Below are positions 8,902 through 18,024 of a stretch of DNA of 64,000 nt, piece after piece. Origin of the DNA: Tepidicaulis marinus (GTDB lineage: Bacteria; Pseudomonadota; Alphaproteobacteria; Parvibaculales; Parvibaculaceae); assembly GCF_000739695.1 (NCBI RefSeq), contig NZ_BBIO01000003.1, positions 1-64,000 on the forward strand, given 5' to 3'. The position numbers and the translations under genes were made by a program. The notes beneath the pieces were generated by a model. That model was not told the DNA's origin. It was given only the letters and a program-made list of their open reading frames with translations, and did not search any database. The stretch's first letter is position 1. Each line of letters starts with the position of its first letter.

Positions 8902-9087
8902 TCATTCCTCGTCGTCTTTCTCGATGCGGCGGATGACCATGCGGCCGTCGAGAGGAAAGCTGTTCAGGCTCAGATTGAAGCCGTCGCCGTCTTCATGCTC
9001 CCAGGCGCCGCCAATGCGGTTCCAGAACTTCTTGCCCTTGCCGGTTTCGATCACCTGAAAGACGCGGTGTGTCGGTTTGTTGCTCAT
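8902..9087 (-). CDS. Small conserved-looking hypothetical protein (61 aa)
   Basis: Start at 9087 is supported by GGAGAC about 8 nt upstream; a METN start at 9099 is possible. The product (MSNKPTHRVFQVIETGKGKK..., then FWNRIGGAWEHEDGDGFNLS, ending in acidic IEKDDEE) is compact, with no signal peptide or membrane segment. The WxHxDGxGFxLxLxxxPLDGR pattern looks like a structured domain seen in small proteins carried by alphaproteobacterial plasmids and islands, but I cannot name a function. It is leftward, like repC and its companion. Confidence 0.7.
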   Translation of the reverse strand: MSNKPTHRVFQVIETGKGKKFWNRIGGAWEHEDGDGFNLSLNSFPLDGRMVIRRIEKDDEE

Positions 9088-9151
9088 GTTCGTCTCCATC
9101 GAATGGGGTGTCCGTCTATGGCTGCCGGAAGGGCGGACAGCGGGACGGGGC

Positions 9152-9373
9152 TCAAGCGACGGCAGGAGCGGCCTCAAAATGGCGCCTGGCGCGGGCAGCG
9201 GCCGGAACGGCCGCAACACGGGGCGCCTCTTTGGGGTTGAGCACCGGCACGGGAGCGCCCAAGCAGACAAGCCGGGACGGACAGCCCGATGTGAGGCGCA
9301 GCTGACATGAGCCCGACAGCGGAATTGCTGACCAGATCGCGGCAAGCAGCACGACGACGCATAGGCGAGGCAT
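9152..9373 (-). CDS. Doubtful small secreted protein
   Basis: The only candidate in the 312-bp gap 9088-9399. 73 residues beginning with a plausible signal peptide (MPRLCVVVLLAAIWSAIPLSGS), then a Pro/Ala/Arg-rich tail that resembles random GC-rich translation. No clear ribosome site precedes it. It may not be a real gene; the remaining bases of the gap show nothing else I recognise. Confidence 0.25.
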   Translation of the reverse strand: MPRLCVVVLLAAIWSAIPLSGSCQLRLTSGCPSRLVCLGAPVPVLNPKEAPRVAAVPAAARARRHFEAAPAVA

Positions 9374-9399
9374 GGGGCAAGAGGCTGGATGAGAAATAA

Positions 9400-9858
9400 T
9401 CAGCCAACCGGCCGTTCCGGCCCGCTACGCGCCATCTCGCGCAGAATGGCATCGATCCGGGCCTTCTCCTCCGCCCGCTCCTCGGTAGGCGGCTCCTCAA
9501 GCTCCCAGAGCAGGGGCAGGCGCTGCAGAACCGGGTCCAGATCGACCGCCACAAGGTTCTTGCCTGAGCGGTCGTAGATGCATCTCAGCCATCGCCGCCG
9601 CTCGAGACGGCGCAGTGTGCGGCGGATCGCTTTGGGTGTCTTGCGGTGTAGCCCGCTCCAATACCGAAGCCGTGCCGGAATCACCAGGTCCCGGCGGCGC
9701 CACTTCTCCTGATCCTCTTCGAGCGTTACCAGAAGCGTCAAAAGGTGCCATTCCTCATCGGATTGCCAGCGGGAGACCTTGGAGAAAGTCAGCACCAGCA
9801 TCCGCATCAGCTCAAGCTGAGGATTCACCACGCGCAGCATATGCTCAAGCTCATGCAT
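9400..9858 (-). CDS. Winged-helix-like protein following repC
   Basis: 152 residues, all-helical in appearance and strongly charged. The middle (RYWSGLHRKTPKAIRRTLRR, then LERRRWLRCIYDRSGK, about residues 66-101) looks like a winged helix-turn-helix: a recognition-type helix followed by a basic turn and short strands. It overlaps the end of repC by 8 bp on the same strand, so the two are almost certainly co-translated, suggesting a replication, copy-control or partition accessory. No family name can be given. Confidence 0.7.
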   Translation of the reverse strand: MHELEHMLRVVNPQLELMRMLVLTFSKVSRWQSDEEWHLLTLLVTLEEDQEKWRRRDLVIPARLRYWSGLHRKTPKAIRRTLRRLERRRWLRCIYDRSGKNLVAVDLDPVLQRLPLLWELEEPPTEERAEEKARIDAILREMARSGPERPVG

Positions 9859-10930
9859 TGCCGCCTCCCTGCCTGCAAAGCGATCGCAGGTTGTGATGGA
9901 TCGTTTGTCTCAAAATCGAGGATTGCAGCATGGAGAAGAGGTAGGCCCCGGGGTTTTTGATCCCCTGCCGGTCCACGGCCACCAGAACGGCCGCAAGCGC
10001 CGCCCAGCCATGCCGCTCGACGGCTTTCTGCCAGGCGTCCGGCCTGATCCGCACGTATTGGCGCACCAGCCAGCCGATGGACCGCGATACGTCCTGCAGG
10101 GCCGTATGCGAGGGTTCTCCGCAAAGCAGCTCCTCCAGATGCGCTGACTCAAGCTGGCGCTGCAGGGTGGGGGAGGCCTCCGCCATGAGGCAAACCAGAT
10201 CCTTGTCGCTGGCCAGAGGCTCTGTCTGCGAGGGGGCTGGAGGAGGACACGGCCGGCACCCTTCTGCCTGCTCTTGTACAAGGTCTGTAAGACCAGAGGT
10301 TTTATTGTAGAGGTTTAGGTTGTCCCTCATGTCATGTCTGGATGCACTGGTAACCTTCCCGGGTTCCGGATCCTCTGCACTTTCCACAGGGGCCGGGATA
10401 TCGAGGCGCTCCTCGTGCAGCCGCTCCCGCTCTTCCCTCAGCTCCTCATTGAACCGCGCATAGGCCGCCTCGAGCTCCGGCAGGCGCCGGGCGAGGGGGC
10501 GCAGGTCAATGCCGCCCGCCCCGTAGCGCTGATTCGCCCTGGTATAGCGGCGCACCAGCCAGCCGCGCTCTTCCAGCAGGGCCAGCAGGCGCACAACGCT
10601 GCGCTTGTTGAGGCCGCACAGCCCCGCGATTCGTGCGTTGCTCAATGTGCATTTGATGGTCTTACCGCTCTTCCAGGCCTCGCGCGGCGTGTGCTGGACG
10701 AGCACATGCAGGACCTTTTCGGCTTTCCCCGGCAAGTCCGGTTCCACAAGCACAAAGGCTGACCCGACCAGTGACCCTGCCCTGATCGATGCGTAGTGGG
10801 GATCCCCCTCAAACTGTTCGGCAAGCATGTTCACGCTCTCGAAATTCTCCGCGCGCTTGGCGAAGCCCCTTGCATGAACAGCTTCGTGTCCGACGTGCGT
10901 TTCAGTTGCAGCTACTTGTTCCATATGCAT
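9851..10930 (-). CDS. repC: RepC-type plasmid replication initiator
   Basis: 359 residues. The N-terminal half carries the RepC-type helix-turn-helix region (VLHVLVQHTPREAW, then ARIAGLCGLNKRSVVRLLAL, LEERGWLVRRYTRANQRYG, IDLRPLARRLPELEAAYARF). The C-terminus has the RP-C C-terminal pattern (WQKAVERHGWAALAAVLVAV, then NPGAYLFSMLQ). RepC starts replication of repABC-family plasmids of Alphaproteobacteria, usually at an origin inside its own gene. No repA or repB lies upstream; instead there are ~250 bp and then tRNA-Ala. A counter-transcribed RNA locus precedes it on the opposite strand (10970-11067). The alternative start at 10924 (MEQ) is possible. Whether it is active in the chromosome cannot be judged. 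Confidence 0.82.
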   Translation of the reverse strand: MHMEQVAATETHVGHEAVHARGFAKRAENFESVNMLAEQFEGDPHYASIRAGSLVGSAFVLVEPDLPGKAEKVLHVLVQHTPREAWKSGKTIKCTLSNARIAGLCGLNKRSVVRLLALLEERGWLVRRYTRANQRYGAGGIDLRPLARRLPELEAAYARFNEELREERERLHEERLDIPAPVESAEDPEPGKVTSASRHDMRDNLNLYNKTSGLTDLVQEQAEGCRPCPPPAPSQTEPLASDKDLVCLMAEASPTLQRQLESAHLEELLCGEPSHTALQDVSRSIGWLVRQYVRIRPDAWQKAVERHGWAALAAVLVAVDRQGIKNPGAYLFSMLQSSILRQTIHHNLRSLCRQGGGNA

Positions 10931-10969
10931 TTCGGCATCGGCTTAATGCCCTGCGCACTGCCCAGGCAG

Positions 10970-10997
10970 TTGACAACAGGGTTCCGTCGCCTAAAAT
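10970..10997 (+). promoter_or_regulatory. Strong sigma-70-type promoter for antisense RNA
   Basis: TTGACA at 10970-10975, a 16-bp spacer, and TAAAAT at 10992-10997, on the strand opposite repC and pointing away from it. No open reading frame follows before the terminator at 11041-11067. Confidence 0.75.
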
Positions 10998-11002
10998 GCA
11001 CT

Positions 11003-11067
11003 CACAGTTCAGGCGAGCGCATTCAAAGCGTTTCTCAAAGCCCCGCAGTTCCCGCTGCGGGGTTTTT
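11003..11067 (+). ncRNA. Counter-transcribed RNA (incompatibility ctRNA-like) antisense to repC leader
   Basis: A ~65-nt transcript is predicted from the promoter at 10970-10997 to the terminator at 11041-11067. It is antisense to the untranslated leader of repC, which starts at 10930 and is read leftward. In repABC plasmids a small antisense RNA in exactly this position, with a strong promoter and a terminal hairpin that is its only prominent structure, represses repC expression and sets copy number and incompatibility. Promoter, length, orientation and terminator all fit; homology to known ctRNAs could not be tested. Confidence 0.7.
11041..11067 (+). terminator. Intrinsic terminator of the repC antisense RNA
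   Basis: Stem CCCCGCAG / CTGCGGGG with a 6-nt loop followed by TTTTT at 11063-11067; the T-run is on the + strand, matching the antisense promoter and not repC. Confidence 0.85.
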
Positions 11068-11180
11068 ACTTTTCGGAAAGCATCAAGCCTAAATCACAGC
11101 CGTTCCCTCATTTAGGGCTTGTCGGCTCCAAGGTGGTTCATGCTAGAATCACCATGTCAGCGCGTGATGCGACGGGGATA

Positions 11181-11256
<76 letters not shown>

Positions 11257-11447
11257 ATAAGGCGGGCGGCGGGCGCCCGGAATTCGGGTTCTTTAGGGCC
11301 GGGAGGCGGGCGCTGTCAAGAGGCGAGGCAAGAGCGTGCGCCCGCCAAAGCGGCGCCAGGCGCGGCGGCGGGCATCTTGCGCAAGGGGGCCAGCGCGTTT
11401 ACATCTAAGCCTCGGGATTTTCTCACAGATTCGCAAGGCGGCGGCAT

Positions 11448-11741
11448 ATGCCCTTTCTCAATATCATCATGCTCGTTATCCAGCTTTACATCTGGATCGT
11501 GATCGCGAGCGCTATCTTAAGCTGGCTCATCGCCTTCAATGTGGTGAACACGCAGAACCGTTTCGTCTTCACGGTGGCCGATATGCTTTACCGGATGACG
11601 GAACCTGCCATGCGGCCGATCCGCCGGGTCTTGCCGGATCTGGGCGGCCTCGACCTTTCGCCAGTGGTGCTCATTCTGGGACTTATCCTGCTGCAGGACA
11701 TCATCGCCTATTATGTCGCCCCGGCGCTGATGGGCTATTGA
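11448..11741 (+). CDS. YggT family membrane protein
   Basis: 97 residues with two hydrophobic segments (about 5-29 and 70-93) separated by the family's basic loop containing [16 protein letters not shown]. YggT proteins are small inner-membrane proteins linked to osmotic stress and, in some bacteria, to division-site or photosystem organisation; the molecular role is unclear. It is followed, with a 4-base overlap, by a DUF167 gene, a pairing (yggT-yggU) conserved in many bacteria. First gene of the likely operon yggT-DUF167-folD. Confidence 0.9.
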   Translation: MPFLNIIMLVIQLYIWIVIASAILSWLIAFNVVNTQNRFVFTVADMLYRMTEPAMRPIRRVLPDLGGLDLSPVVLILGLILLQDIIAYYVAPALMGY

Positions 11742-12097
11742 GCGGCGGGCCGGAGAAAGCAGGGGAGAAGGGCGCGGGGCTGCGCTCTCATCCCGAAGGC
11801 CTCGCGCTTACCTTGAAAGTAGTGCCGGGGGCCAAAGCCAGCCGGATCGATGGCTGGGAGGAAGATGCGGACGGGTCACCTCTCTTGCGGCTGCGTGTGA
11901 GCGCGGCGCCGGAAAAGGGAAAAGCGAACGGGGCCGTTTTGAAACTGCTTGCCAAGTCGCTCGGTCTGCCCGCCGGGCGTCTTCGCGTTTTGAGCGGGCA
12001 AACGGGCCGCACGAAAGTGGTATTGATTGAAGATGCGCAGCGGCAAGAGGGCGGGGCTCTGACGGCCCGGCTCGAGGCGGCTGCCAGGAAAAAATGA
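11738..12097 (+). CDS. DUF167 (YggU) family protein
   Basis: 119 residues if read from the TTG at 11738, which overlaps the yggT stop as TTGA and would be translationally coupled; no ATG lies in frame before the conserved domain. The domain core is clear: [16 protein letters not shown], then [20 protein letters not shown], then [14 protein letters not shown]. Small alpha/beta fold of unknown biochemical function. Its stop overlaps the folD start (ATGA at 12094). The family is certain; the exact start is a judgement. Confidence 0.85.
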   Translation: MSGGPEKAGEKGAGLRSHPEGLALTLKVVPGAKASRIDGWEEDADGSPLLRLRVSAAPEKGKANGAVLKLLAKSLGLPAGRLRVLSGQTGRTKVVLIEDAQRQEGGALTARLEAAARKK

Positions 12098-13005
12098 CGG
12101 AAGATGGGATGACGGCACGGATCATCGACGGCAAAGCCTATGCGGCGGGCCTGCGCGGGCGCATCGGCGACCATGTGGCGCGGCTTCAAAAAGACCATGG
12201 GCTGACGCCGGGCCTTGCGGTTGTGCTGGTGGGCAACGATCCGGCAAGCGAGGTCTATGTCCGCAACAAGGGCATTGCGACGAAGGAAGTGGGCATGAAC
12301 TCCTTCGAGTTCAAACTGCCTGCGGATACGAGCGAAGAAGACTTGCTTGCGAAAGTCCGCGAGCTCAACGCCGATCCGTCCGTGCACGGCATTCTTGTGC
12401 AATTTCCGGTGCCGGATCAGATCAGCCAGCAGAAAGTCATCGATACGATTTCGCCGGACAAGGACGTGGACGGGCTGCACCCCGTGAATGCCGGGCGCCT
12501 TGCCAGCGGGCTTGACGGGCTTGTTTCCTGCACGCCGCTTGGCTGCCTGATGCTGATCAAGGATGTCATGGCGGATATTGCAGGCAAGAACGCGGTGGTG
12601 ATCGGCCGCTCCAATCTTGTCGGTAAGCCGGTGGCGCAGCTGCTTTTGAAAGAGAACTGCACCGTCACGATCGCTCATTCGCGCACGGCGGATCTTGCCA
12701 AGGTGGCCGCCAGCGCGGACATTCTCGTTGCCGCGGTCGGACGCGCAAAGATGGTGAAAGGCGACTGGGTGAAGCCCGGCGCAATTGTCATCGATGTCGG
12801 CATGAACCGCATTCCCGCGCCGGAAAAAGGCGAAGGCAAAACCCGCCTTGTGGGGGATGTGGATTTTGAAGCGGCAAAGGAAGTGGCCGGCGCCATTACG
12901 CCGGTGCCCGGCGGCGTCGGTCCCATGACGATCGCTTGCCTCTTGCACAATACGCTCATTGCCGCTTGCCGCCAGGCCGGGATCGCCGCGCCAGAAGGAT
13001 TGTAA
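12094..13005 (+). CDS. folD: Bifunctional methylenetetrahydrofolate dehydrogenase / cyclohydrolase
   Basis: Cytosolic one-carbon enzyme interconverting 5,10-methylene-, methenyl- and 10-formyl-tetrahydrofolate with NADP. 303 residues (298 if begun at the second Met, 12109). The catalytic region [13 protein letters not shown] carries the active-site Tyr/Lys pair. [20 protein letters not shown] and [11 protein letters not shown] are family motifs, [15 protein letters not shown] is the NADP-binding loop, and the C-terminal signature PGGVGPMT is intact. Coupled to the DUF167 gene by a 4-base overlap; the next gene starts 15 bp later. Confidence 0.96.
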   Translation: MTEDGMTARIIDGKAYAAGLRGRIGDHVARLQKDHGLTPGLAVVLVGNDPASEVYVRNKGIATKEVGMNSFEFKLPADTSEEDLLAKVRELNADPSVHGILVQFPVPDQISQQKVIDTISPDKDVDGLHPVNAGRLASGLDGLVSCTPLGCLMLIKDVMADIAGKNAVVIGRSNLVGKPVAQLLLKENCTVTIAHSRTADLAKVAASADILVAAVGRAKMVKGDWVKPGAIVIDVGMNRIPAPEKGEGKTRLVGDVDFEAAKEVAGAITPVPGGVGPMTIACLLHNTLIAACRQAGIAAPEGL

Positions 13006-13020
13006 GGAAGGCCTATCGAT

Positions 13021-14022
13021 ATGGAACAGCGCCCGCTCGGCTCTTTATGGCCCGTCAGTCTGCTCACCCTCGGGGGCGGAGGGCTCGGTCAGGTCTGGGG
13101 TGAAACGGACCGCGAAGAAGCGGTGGCAACGGCGCGCGAGGCGGCCGGTCTCGGCATTACGCTGTTCGATATGGCCCCGCTTTATGGGCGCGGGGAAGCG
13201 GAAGCCGTCATGGGCGAGGCATTTGGGGGAAAGCTGCCCGAGGGCACGCGGGTGACGACGAAATGTTTTCTGGGCTCGCCAGAGCCCGGCGATGTTTACG
13301 GCAAGCTCGAAGCCTCGCTCCGCCGCAGCCTTGACGCGATGAAGCTGGAGCGCGTCGACCTCTTTTTCCTCCACACGAATATCTGTCCGGACGATTACGT
13401 CTATCAGCACGATGCGCAAACGCAGACGCGCTGGGCAACGCGCTGGAGCCTTTACGTGGACAGCGTTATTCCGGCGATGGCGAAGCTGAAGGCAGAAGGA
13501 CTGATCGGCGATTGGGGGATCACGGGCACGGGCCTGCCGAAATCCATCATGGATGCGCTGCGCCATGAGGAAAAACCCGCCGCCGTCCAGGCCGTAACCA
13601 ATCTTCTCGATTCTCCTGGGTCCATGCGCCGCTATGACGAGCCGCCGGAGCCGCGCAATATCATCCGCACGGCGAAAAATAACGGTGTCGGGGTGATGGG
13701 TATCCGGGCGGTGCAGGCCGGCGCGCTGACAAAGGCGCTCGACCGGGACTTGCCGGCCGATCATCCGGAAGTGCGCGATTATGAAAAAGCGGCCCCTTTT
13801 CGCAAATTATGCGCGGAGCTTGGCGGGGACCCGGCGATCCTTGCGCATCGCTATGCGCTTTCCATGGACGGGGTGGATACGGTCGTGCTCGGCGTGAAAA
13901 ACCGCGAGGAGCTGCGCGCCTGCGCCAAGGCGGCGGAGGCGGGCGTTCTGGAGCCGGAGCTGCGCCAGAAGATCGACGGGCTGCGGCTCAATTTTCAAAT
14001 CCCGCGCATGCCGATCGATTGA
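13021..14022 (+). CDS. Aldo/keto reductase
   Basis: 333 residues, (beta/alpha)8 NADPH-dependent oxidoreductase. LGGGGLGQVWG opens the barrel. FDMAPLYGRGEAEAVMGEAF contains catalytic Asp and Tyr, the Lys is in VTTKCFLG and the His in FFLHTN. The pattern resembles D-threo-aldose / L-fucose dehydrogenase-like AKRs, but the substrate is not predictable. A 15-bp gap after folD and the same strand suggest co-transcription. Confidence 0.9.
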   Translation: MEQRPLGSLWPVSLLTLGGGGLGQVWGETDREEAVATAREAAGLGITLFDMAPLYGRGEAEAVMGEAFGGKLPEGTRVTTKCFLGSPEPGDVYGKLEASLRRSLDAMKLERVDLFFLHTNICPDDYVYQHDAQTQTRWATRWSLYVDSVIPAMAKLKAEGLIGDWGITGTGLPKSIMDALRHEEKPAAVQAVTNLLDSPGSMRRYDEPPEPRNIIRTAKNNGVGVMGIRAVQAGALTKALDRDLPADHPEVRDYEKAAPFRKLCAELGGDPAILAHRYALSMDGVDTVVLGVKNREELRACAKAAEAGVLEPELRQKIDGLRLNFQIPRMPID

Positions 14023-14041
14023 GCGGCATCGAGGGGTAAGG

Positions 14042-15565
14042 ATGAGGGGGCCAATGGGGCGGATTTTTTCAGCGGGTTGTGCGCGCCTCTCACCGGTGCT
14101 GTCCTCTTTTCTGTTTCTCGCGTTATTCACGCTGGCCTTGCCGGCCGCCGCCGACCGCTACCGCGAGGGGCAAGGCATGCTTTCCTGGCCCCAGGAAGAG
14201 ATGGTTCAGGCGATGGAGCTTTATGTGCCCCGCCGCCTTGCCGAGCTTGATGTGCCGGGCGCGGCCATTGCCGTGGTGCGGGACGGGCAGCTTGTCTATG
14301 AAGGCACGTTCGGCCTTGCCGACACCTGGAACGGCGCGCCGGTGACGAAGAAGACGCTCTTCGAGGCGGCCTCGCTCGGCAAAAGCGTCAGCGCTTACGG
14401 CATTCTCATTCTGGCGCGGGAAGGTTTCCTGCCGCTGGATGCGCCGCTTCAAAAAGCACTGCCCCGGCCCTGGCCCATGGAAGGGGGCGATGTTTCCGCC
14501 CTGACGGCGCGCCAATTGCTCACCCACACATCCGGTCTCGGCAATAATACCGCCGCGCCCGACAGCGAGCTTGCCTTCGCGCCGGGGCGCAAGTTCTCCT
14601 ATTCCGGTATCGGCTATATGTATCTGCAACATGCCGTGGAAGAGATTGCGGCGGCGGATTTTCAAACCGTGATGCGCGATCTTGTCTTCGCGCCTTTCGG
14701 CATGGAGGAAAGTTATTTTGCGCTGCCGCCGGCCTCGCTCGGAGCCCTGGCGCGCGGCTATGTGCCGGTGCTGCAGCCGGTGCTGATCATTCTTCTGCCT
14801 TTCCTTGCTCTCAGCCTGATCTTTATCGGCGCGGGCTGGGCGCTTTACCGCTTCGCGCTCGACCGGCCCAAATATTATTGGACGGATGCTTTACCGCCTG
14901 CAGGCCTTGCCTTTGTCACTGCGGTGGCGCTGGTCTGGCCCTATATCGGGACGGGGCGCATGCCGTTCATCCTGATCGTGACGATCGCTTATCTTGCCGC
15001 CCTTGCCGTTCTCTATTTTATTGTCAGTTTTCTTGCCGGGGTGCTCGGCTTTTACGGACCGCGCGACGGCACGCTTTCGCGCGGGGATGAGGGGAGCGGG
15101 CGGCTTGTCAGCGCTGTTTCCTTTCTTATTGCCATTGGTCTCAGCGTCGCTCTTTTGAGTCAGCATATTCCGGTGCCGCGCATGCCGGCGGGCGAGCTCA
15201 ATGCGGCAAACTCTTTGCGCAGCACGGCGGGCGATCTTGGCCGCTTCGTGGCGGGCTTCATTCAGGCGCGCCGTCTGGGGACCGAATGGCGCGAGCGGAT
15301 GGTAAGCGAAACCGTACCCGTGAGAGATGGGATGGAATGGGGGCTCGGCATCGGCATGCGCGAAGCGGAAGGGCGCAAGACCTATTGGCAGTGGGGCGCC
15401 AATCCGGGCTTTGCCTCGCTCATGGTGATCGATCCGGCGCGCCGGGGCGGCGTTGTCATTCTCACCAATTCATCCGATGGCGATAAGCTTGCTCAGGAAG
15501 TCGCGGGCCAGGTGCTGGGGCTTCAGCCGGGCTGGGAATTGCCCGCTGCCGCCGTTCCCTTTTAA
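14042..15565 (+). CDS. Beta-lactamase-fold serine hydrolase with an internal membrane block
   Basis: 507 residues. After an N-terminal hydrophobic segment (about 17-36, signal or anchor) comes a class C beta-lactamase/PBP-like domain: SxxK as SLGK at 111-114, LLTHTSGLG, and the YxN-equivalent YSG near 178. Four strongly hydrophobic helices then occupy about 240-385, and the hydrolase fold resumes with NSLRSTAGDLGRFVAGF and the third motif WGANPGF near 450. Likely acts outside the cytoplasm on peptidoglycan-related or ester substrates; function inferred only at fold level. 19 bp after the aldo/keto reductase. Its last 4 bases overlap the convergent next gene. Confidence 0.85.
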   Translation: MRGPMGRIFSAGCARLSPVLSSFLFLALFTLALPAAADRYREGQGMLSWPQEEMVQAMELYVPRRLAELDVPGAAIAVVRDGQLVYEGTFGLADTWNGAPVTKKTLFEAASLGKSVSAYGILILAREGFLPLDAPLQKALPRPWPMEGGDVSALTARQLLTHTSGLGNNTAAPDSELAFAPGRKFSYSGIGYMYLQHAVEEIAAADFQTVMRDLVFAPFGMEESYFALPPASLGALARGYVPVLQPVLIILLPFLALSLIFIGAGWALYRFALDRPKYYWTDALPPAGLAFVTAVALVWPYIGTGRMPFILIVTIAYLAALAVLYFIVSFLAGVLGFYGPRDGTLSRGDEGSGRLVSAVSFLIAIGLSVALLSQHIPVPRMPAGELNAANSLRSTAGDLGRFVAGFIQARRLGTEWRERMVSETVPVRDGMEWGLGIGMREAEGRKTYWQWGANPGFASLMVIDPARRGGVVILTNSSDGDKLAQEVAGQVLGLQPGWELPAAAVPF

Positions 15566-15981
15566 GAAGGGGGCCTTCCCTTTTCCAGCGCCGCCTTTGC
15601 CTTCGTCACTGCCTTTTCCATGCGCGCGCGGAAAAGCGCGCCGGCATTCGGCGGGCGCAGCATCACCTCGATCAGTTTGATCTTATTGTCCTCGCCCAGC
15701 GTGATGAGGTCGATGCCTTTGAATTCAATGTCATCGATCTTGCCGGAAAATTCGAGCGCCCAGTCCTTGCCGTCGATCCATTCACGCACATACTTGATGG
15801 GGCCGAGCGCTTCGGGTACGCAGCTCATGATGACGAAAACCTCGATGCCCTTGCGCTCTTTCCAGTAAACCGGCGTGCGCAGTACCGCATCTTCGGCAAA
15901 GAGCGCGGGCAGAAATTTCGCATCGCCCGTTTCGACGAATTGATGCCAGAGTTTGTAGGTCTCTTCGGCGCTTTGCGGCAT
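15562..15981 (-). CDS. SnoaL-like / NTF2-fold protein
   Basis: 139 residues. The sequence begins ETYKLWHQFVETGDAKFLPA and LFAEDAVLRTPVYW, the typical start of the SnoaL-like NTF2 fold (helix followed by a strand with a conserved aromatic/proline), and ends with LIEVMLRPPNAGALFRARME. Such proteins form small cone-shaped dimers acting as isomerases, hydrolases or binding proteins; no catalytic Asp/His set can be assigned. Tail-to-tail with the serine hydrolase (4-bp overlap). Confidence 0.8.
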   Translation of the reverse strand: MPQSAEETYKLWHQFVETGDAKFLPALFAEDAVLRTPVYWKERKGIEVFVIMSCVPEALGPIKYVREWIDGKDWALEFSGKIDDIEFKGIDLITLGEDNKIKLIEVMLRPPNAGALFRARMEKAVTKAKAALEKGRPPS

Positions 15982-16084
15982 GACTTTCTCCCTTCAGCGG
16001 ATGCAAGCATGCGCAAGAGGGCGCAGGCCGCGCAAGGGGGCGGGCGGTTCAGTTTTGCAAAAGTACAAGTGCGGGGGCGGGCAA

Positions 16085-16119
16085 CAAAAAACCGGCCCGT
16101 TTTTCAGGGACCGGTTTTC
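16085..16119 (-). terminator. Intrinsic terminator of ppa
   Basis: On the minus strand AAAACCGGTCCC pairs with GGGCCGGTTTT and is followed by a T-rich tail, about 25 bp after the ppa stop. The A-rich arms also allow function on the other strand. Confidence 0.75.
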
Positions 16120-16140
16120 AAATCTTTAAAGAAGCCGGAC

Positions 16141-16686
16141 TTACTCGGCGGCTTCTTTTGCGTTCTTCGCCGCTTCGATGCCGGTGACGATGAGGCCCGC
16201 GGCTTCTTCCGGACCGCCCCAGCGGTTGACCTTCACCCATTTGCCGTCTTCGAGGTCTTTATAATGCTCGAAGAAATGCGCGATGCGTTTGATCAAAATT
16301 TCCGGCAGGTCTTCGTAAGACGCAACATTCTTGTAATAAGGATTGAGCGCATCGACGGGCACGGCGAGAAGTTTTTCGTCCTGGCCCGCTTCATCTTCCA
16401 TCATCAAAACGCCGATGGGCCGGCAGCGCATGATGGCGCCGGGCACGACCGGAATGCGCGAGACGACGAGCACGTCCACCGGATCACCGTCATCGGACAG
16501 CGTGTGGGGCACGAAGCCGTAATTGCAGGGATAATTCATGGAGGTGTGGAGGAAACGGTCCACCACCAGTGCGCCCGATGCCTTATCAAGCTCGTACTTC
16601 ACCGGATAGCCGCCATGGGGGACTTCGATCACGACATTGATGTCGTAGGGCGGGTTCTTGCCAATCGGGATGGCGTCTAGACGCAT
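16141..16686 (-). CDS. ppa: Inorganic pyrophosphatase
   Basis: Family I soluble pyrophosphatase hydrolysing PPi to two phosphates and pulling biosynthetic reactions forward. 181 residues, as expected for the bacterial hexameric enzyme. The signature [10 protein letters not shown] (near residue 66) carries the metal-binding aspartates. [32 protein letters not shown] and [11 protein letters not shown] are all standard. argG starts upstream on the same strand and ends 10 bp before ppa begins, so the two may share a transcript, which would be fitting since argininosuccinate synthase releases PPi. Confidence 0.97.
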   Translation of the reverse strand: MRLDAIPIGKNPPYDINVVIEVPHGGYPVKYELDKASGALVVDRFLHTSMNYPCNYGFVPHTLSDDGDPVDVLVVSRIPVVPGAIMRCRPIGVLMMEDEAGQDEKLLAVPVDALNPYYKNVASYEDLPEILIKRIAHFFEHYKDLEDGKWVKVNRWGGPEEAAGLIVTGIEAAKNAKEAAE

Positions 16687-16696
16687 GATACCTCTG

Positions 16697-17926
16697 CTAT
16701 GACTTTACGCGGTTGTTACGGGAGCGAAGAAGACGCAGGCGCAGCGCATTCAGCTTGATGAAGCCTTCCGCATCGCGCTGGTCGTAAACGCTGTCTTCTT
16801 CGAAAGTGACGTGCTCCATGGAATAGAGCGAATAGGGCGAGGAACGCCCGACAACGGTGGCATTGCCCTTATAAAGTTTGACGCGCACGGAGCCCGTCAC
16901 CATTTCCTGGCTCTTGTCGATCAGCGCCTGCAGCATCTCGCGCTCCGGGCTCCACCAGAAACCGTTATAGATAAGCTCGGCATAGCGCGGCATGATTTCA
17001 TCTTTCAGATGCATGGCGCCCCTATCGAGGGTCAGACTTTCCATGCCGCGGTGGGCGGCAAGCAGCACCGTGCCGCCCGGCGTTTCGTAAACGCCGCGGG
17101 ACTTCATGCCGACGAAACGGTTTTCCACAAGGTCGAGCCGGCCGATGCCATTGTCCCCGCCTAGCTTATTTAGCTTGGTGAGAAGGGCGGCGGGGGACAG
17201 CTTTTCCCCGTCGATGGAAACGGGATCGCCTTTTTCAAAACCGATCTCGATATAGGTCGGCTTGTCGGGCGCCTCTTCCGGGGAGACGGTGCGGCTGTGG
17301 ACGTATTCGGGCGCTTCTTCGGCCGGGTCTTCCAGCACCTTGCCTTCGGCGGAGATGTGCAGAAGATTCGCGTCCACCGAGAAGGGCGCTTCGCCGCGCT
17401 TGTCTTTGGCGATCGGGATCTGATGCTTTTCGGCGAATTCGATGAGCCGCGTGCGCGAGGTCAGGTCCCATTCGCGCCAGGGGGCGATGACCTTGATCTC
17501 CGGGTTCAGCGCGTAATAGCCGAGCTCGAAACGGACCTGGTCGTTGCCCTTGCCGGTTGCCCCGTGGCAGACGGCATCGGCGCCCACTTCGCGCGCAATT
17601 TCGATCTGGCGCTTGGCGATGAGGGGGCGGGCGATGGAGGTGCCGAGCAGGTAGATGCCTTCATAAAGGGCATTGGCGCGGAACATCGGGAAGACGTAGT
17701 CGCGCACGAATTCCTCGCGCAGATCCTCGATATAGATTTCCTTGATGCCGAGCATTTCGGCCTTCTTACGGGCCGGCTCCAGCTCTTCGCCCTGGCCGAG
17801 ATCGGCGGTGAAGGTGACGACCTCGCACTCATATTCTTCCTGAAGCCATTTCAGGATGATGGAGGTGTCGAGCCCGCCGGAATAGGCGAGCACCACTTTA
17901 TTGACGTTTTTCTTGCTGTCGCGCAT
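16697..17926 (-). CDS. argG: Argininosuccinate synthase
   Basis: Ligates citrulline and aspartate with ATP (releasing AMP and PPi) in arginine synthesis. 409 residues from the ATG at 17926, preceded by AAGGGA; the open frame further upstream is not conserved. The PP-loop AYSGGLDTS is at 14-22, and [24 protein letters not shown] and [16 protein letters not shown] are the expected substrate-binding segments. A promoter candidate lies about 95 bp upstream (18025-18052). Followed within 10 bp by ppa. Confidence 0.97.
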   Translation of the reverse strand: MRDSKKNVNKVVLAYSGGLDTSIILKWLQEEYECEVVTFTADLGQGEELEPARKKAEMLGIKEIYIEDLREEFVRDYVFPMFRANALYEGIYLLGTSIARPLIAKRQIEIAREVGADAVCHGATGKGNDQVRFELGYYALNPEIKVIAPWREWDLTSRTRLIEFAEKHQIPIAKDKRGEAPFSVDANLLHISAEGKVLEDPAEEAPEYVHSRTVSPEEAPDKPTYIEIGFEKGDPVSIDGEKLSPAALLTKLNKLGGDNGIGRLDLVENRFVGMKSRGVYETPGGTVLLAAHRGMESLTLDRGAMHLKDEIMPRYAELIYNGFWWSPEREMLQALIDKSQEMVTGSVRVKLYKGNATVVGRSSPYSLYSMEHVTFEEDSVYDQRDAEGFIKLNALRLRLLRSRNNRVKS

Positions 17927-18024
17927 GGCGTGTCCCTTCGCTAAGGGTGGCGGCTTGCCGGTGTTTCCGGCCATGTCCCTAAGGCCGGTGCCGGGACGCT
18001 GGGCGGCCCTTCGTGTTGCGGCGC

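Noticed and set aside
11132-11153. Hairpin GGTGGTTC/GAATCACC next to the tRNA as a tRNA fragment or att site
   Set aside because: It does not match the tRNA 3' end and lacks a T-run; no second copy seen in the window.
16085-16119. Riboswitch before the SnoaL-like gene
   Set aside because: A simple stem with A/T flanks placed after ppa is adequately explained as its terminator.
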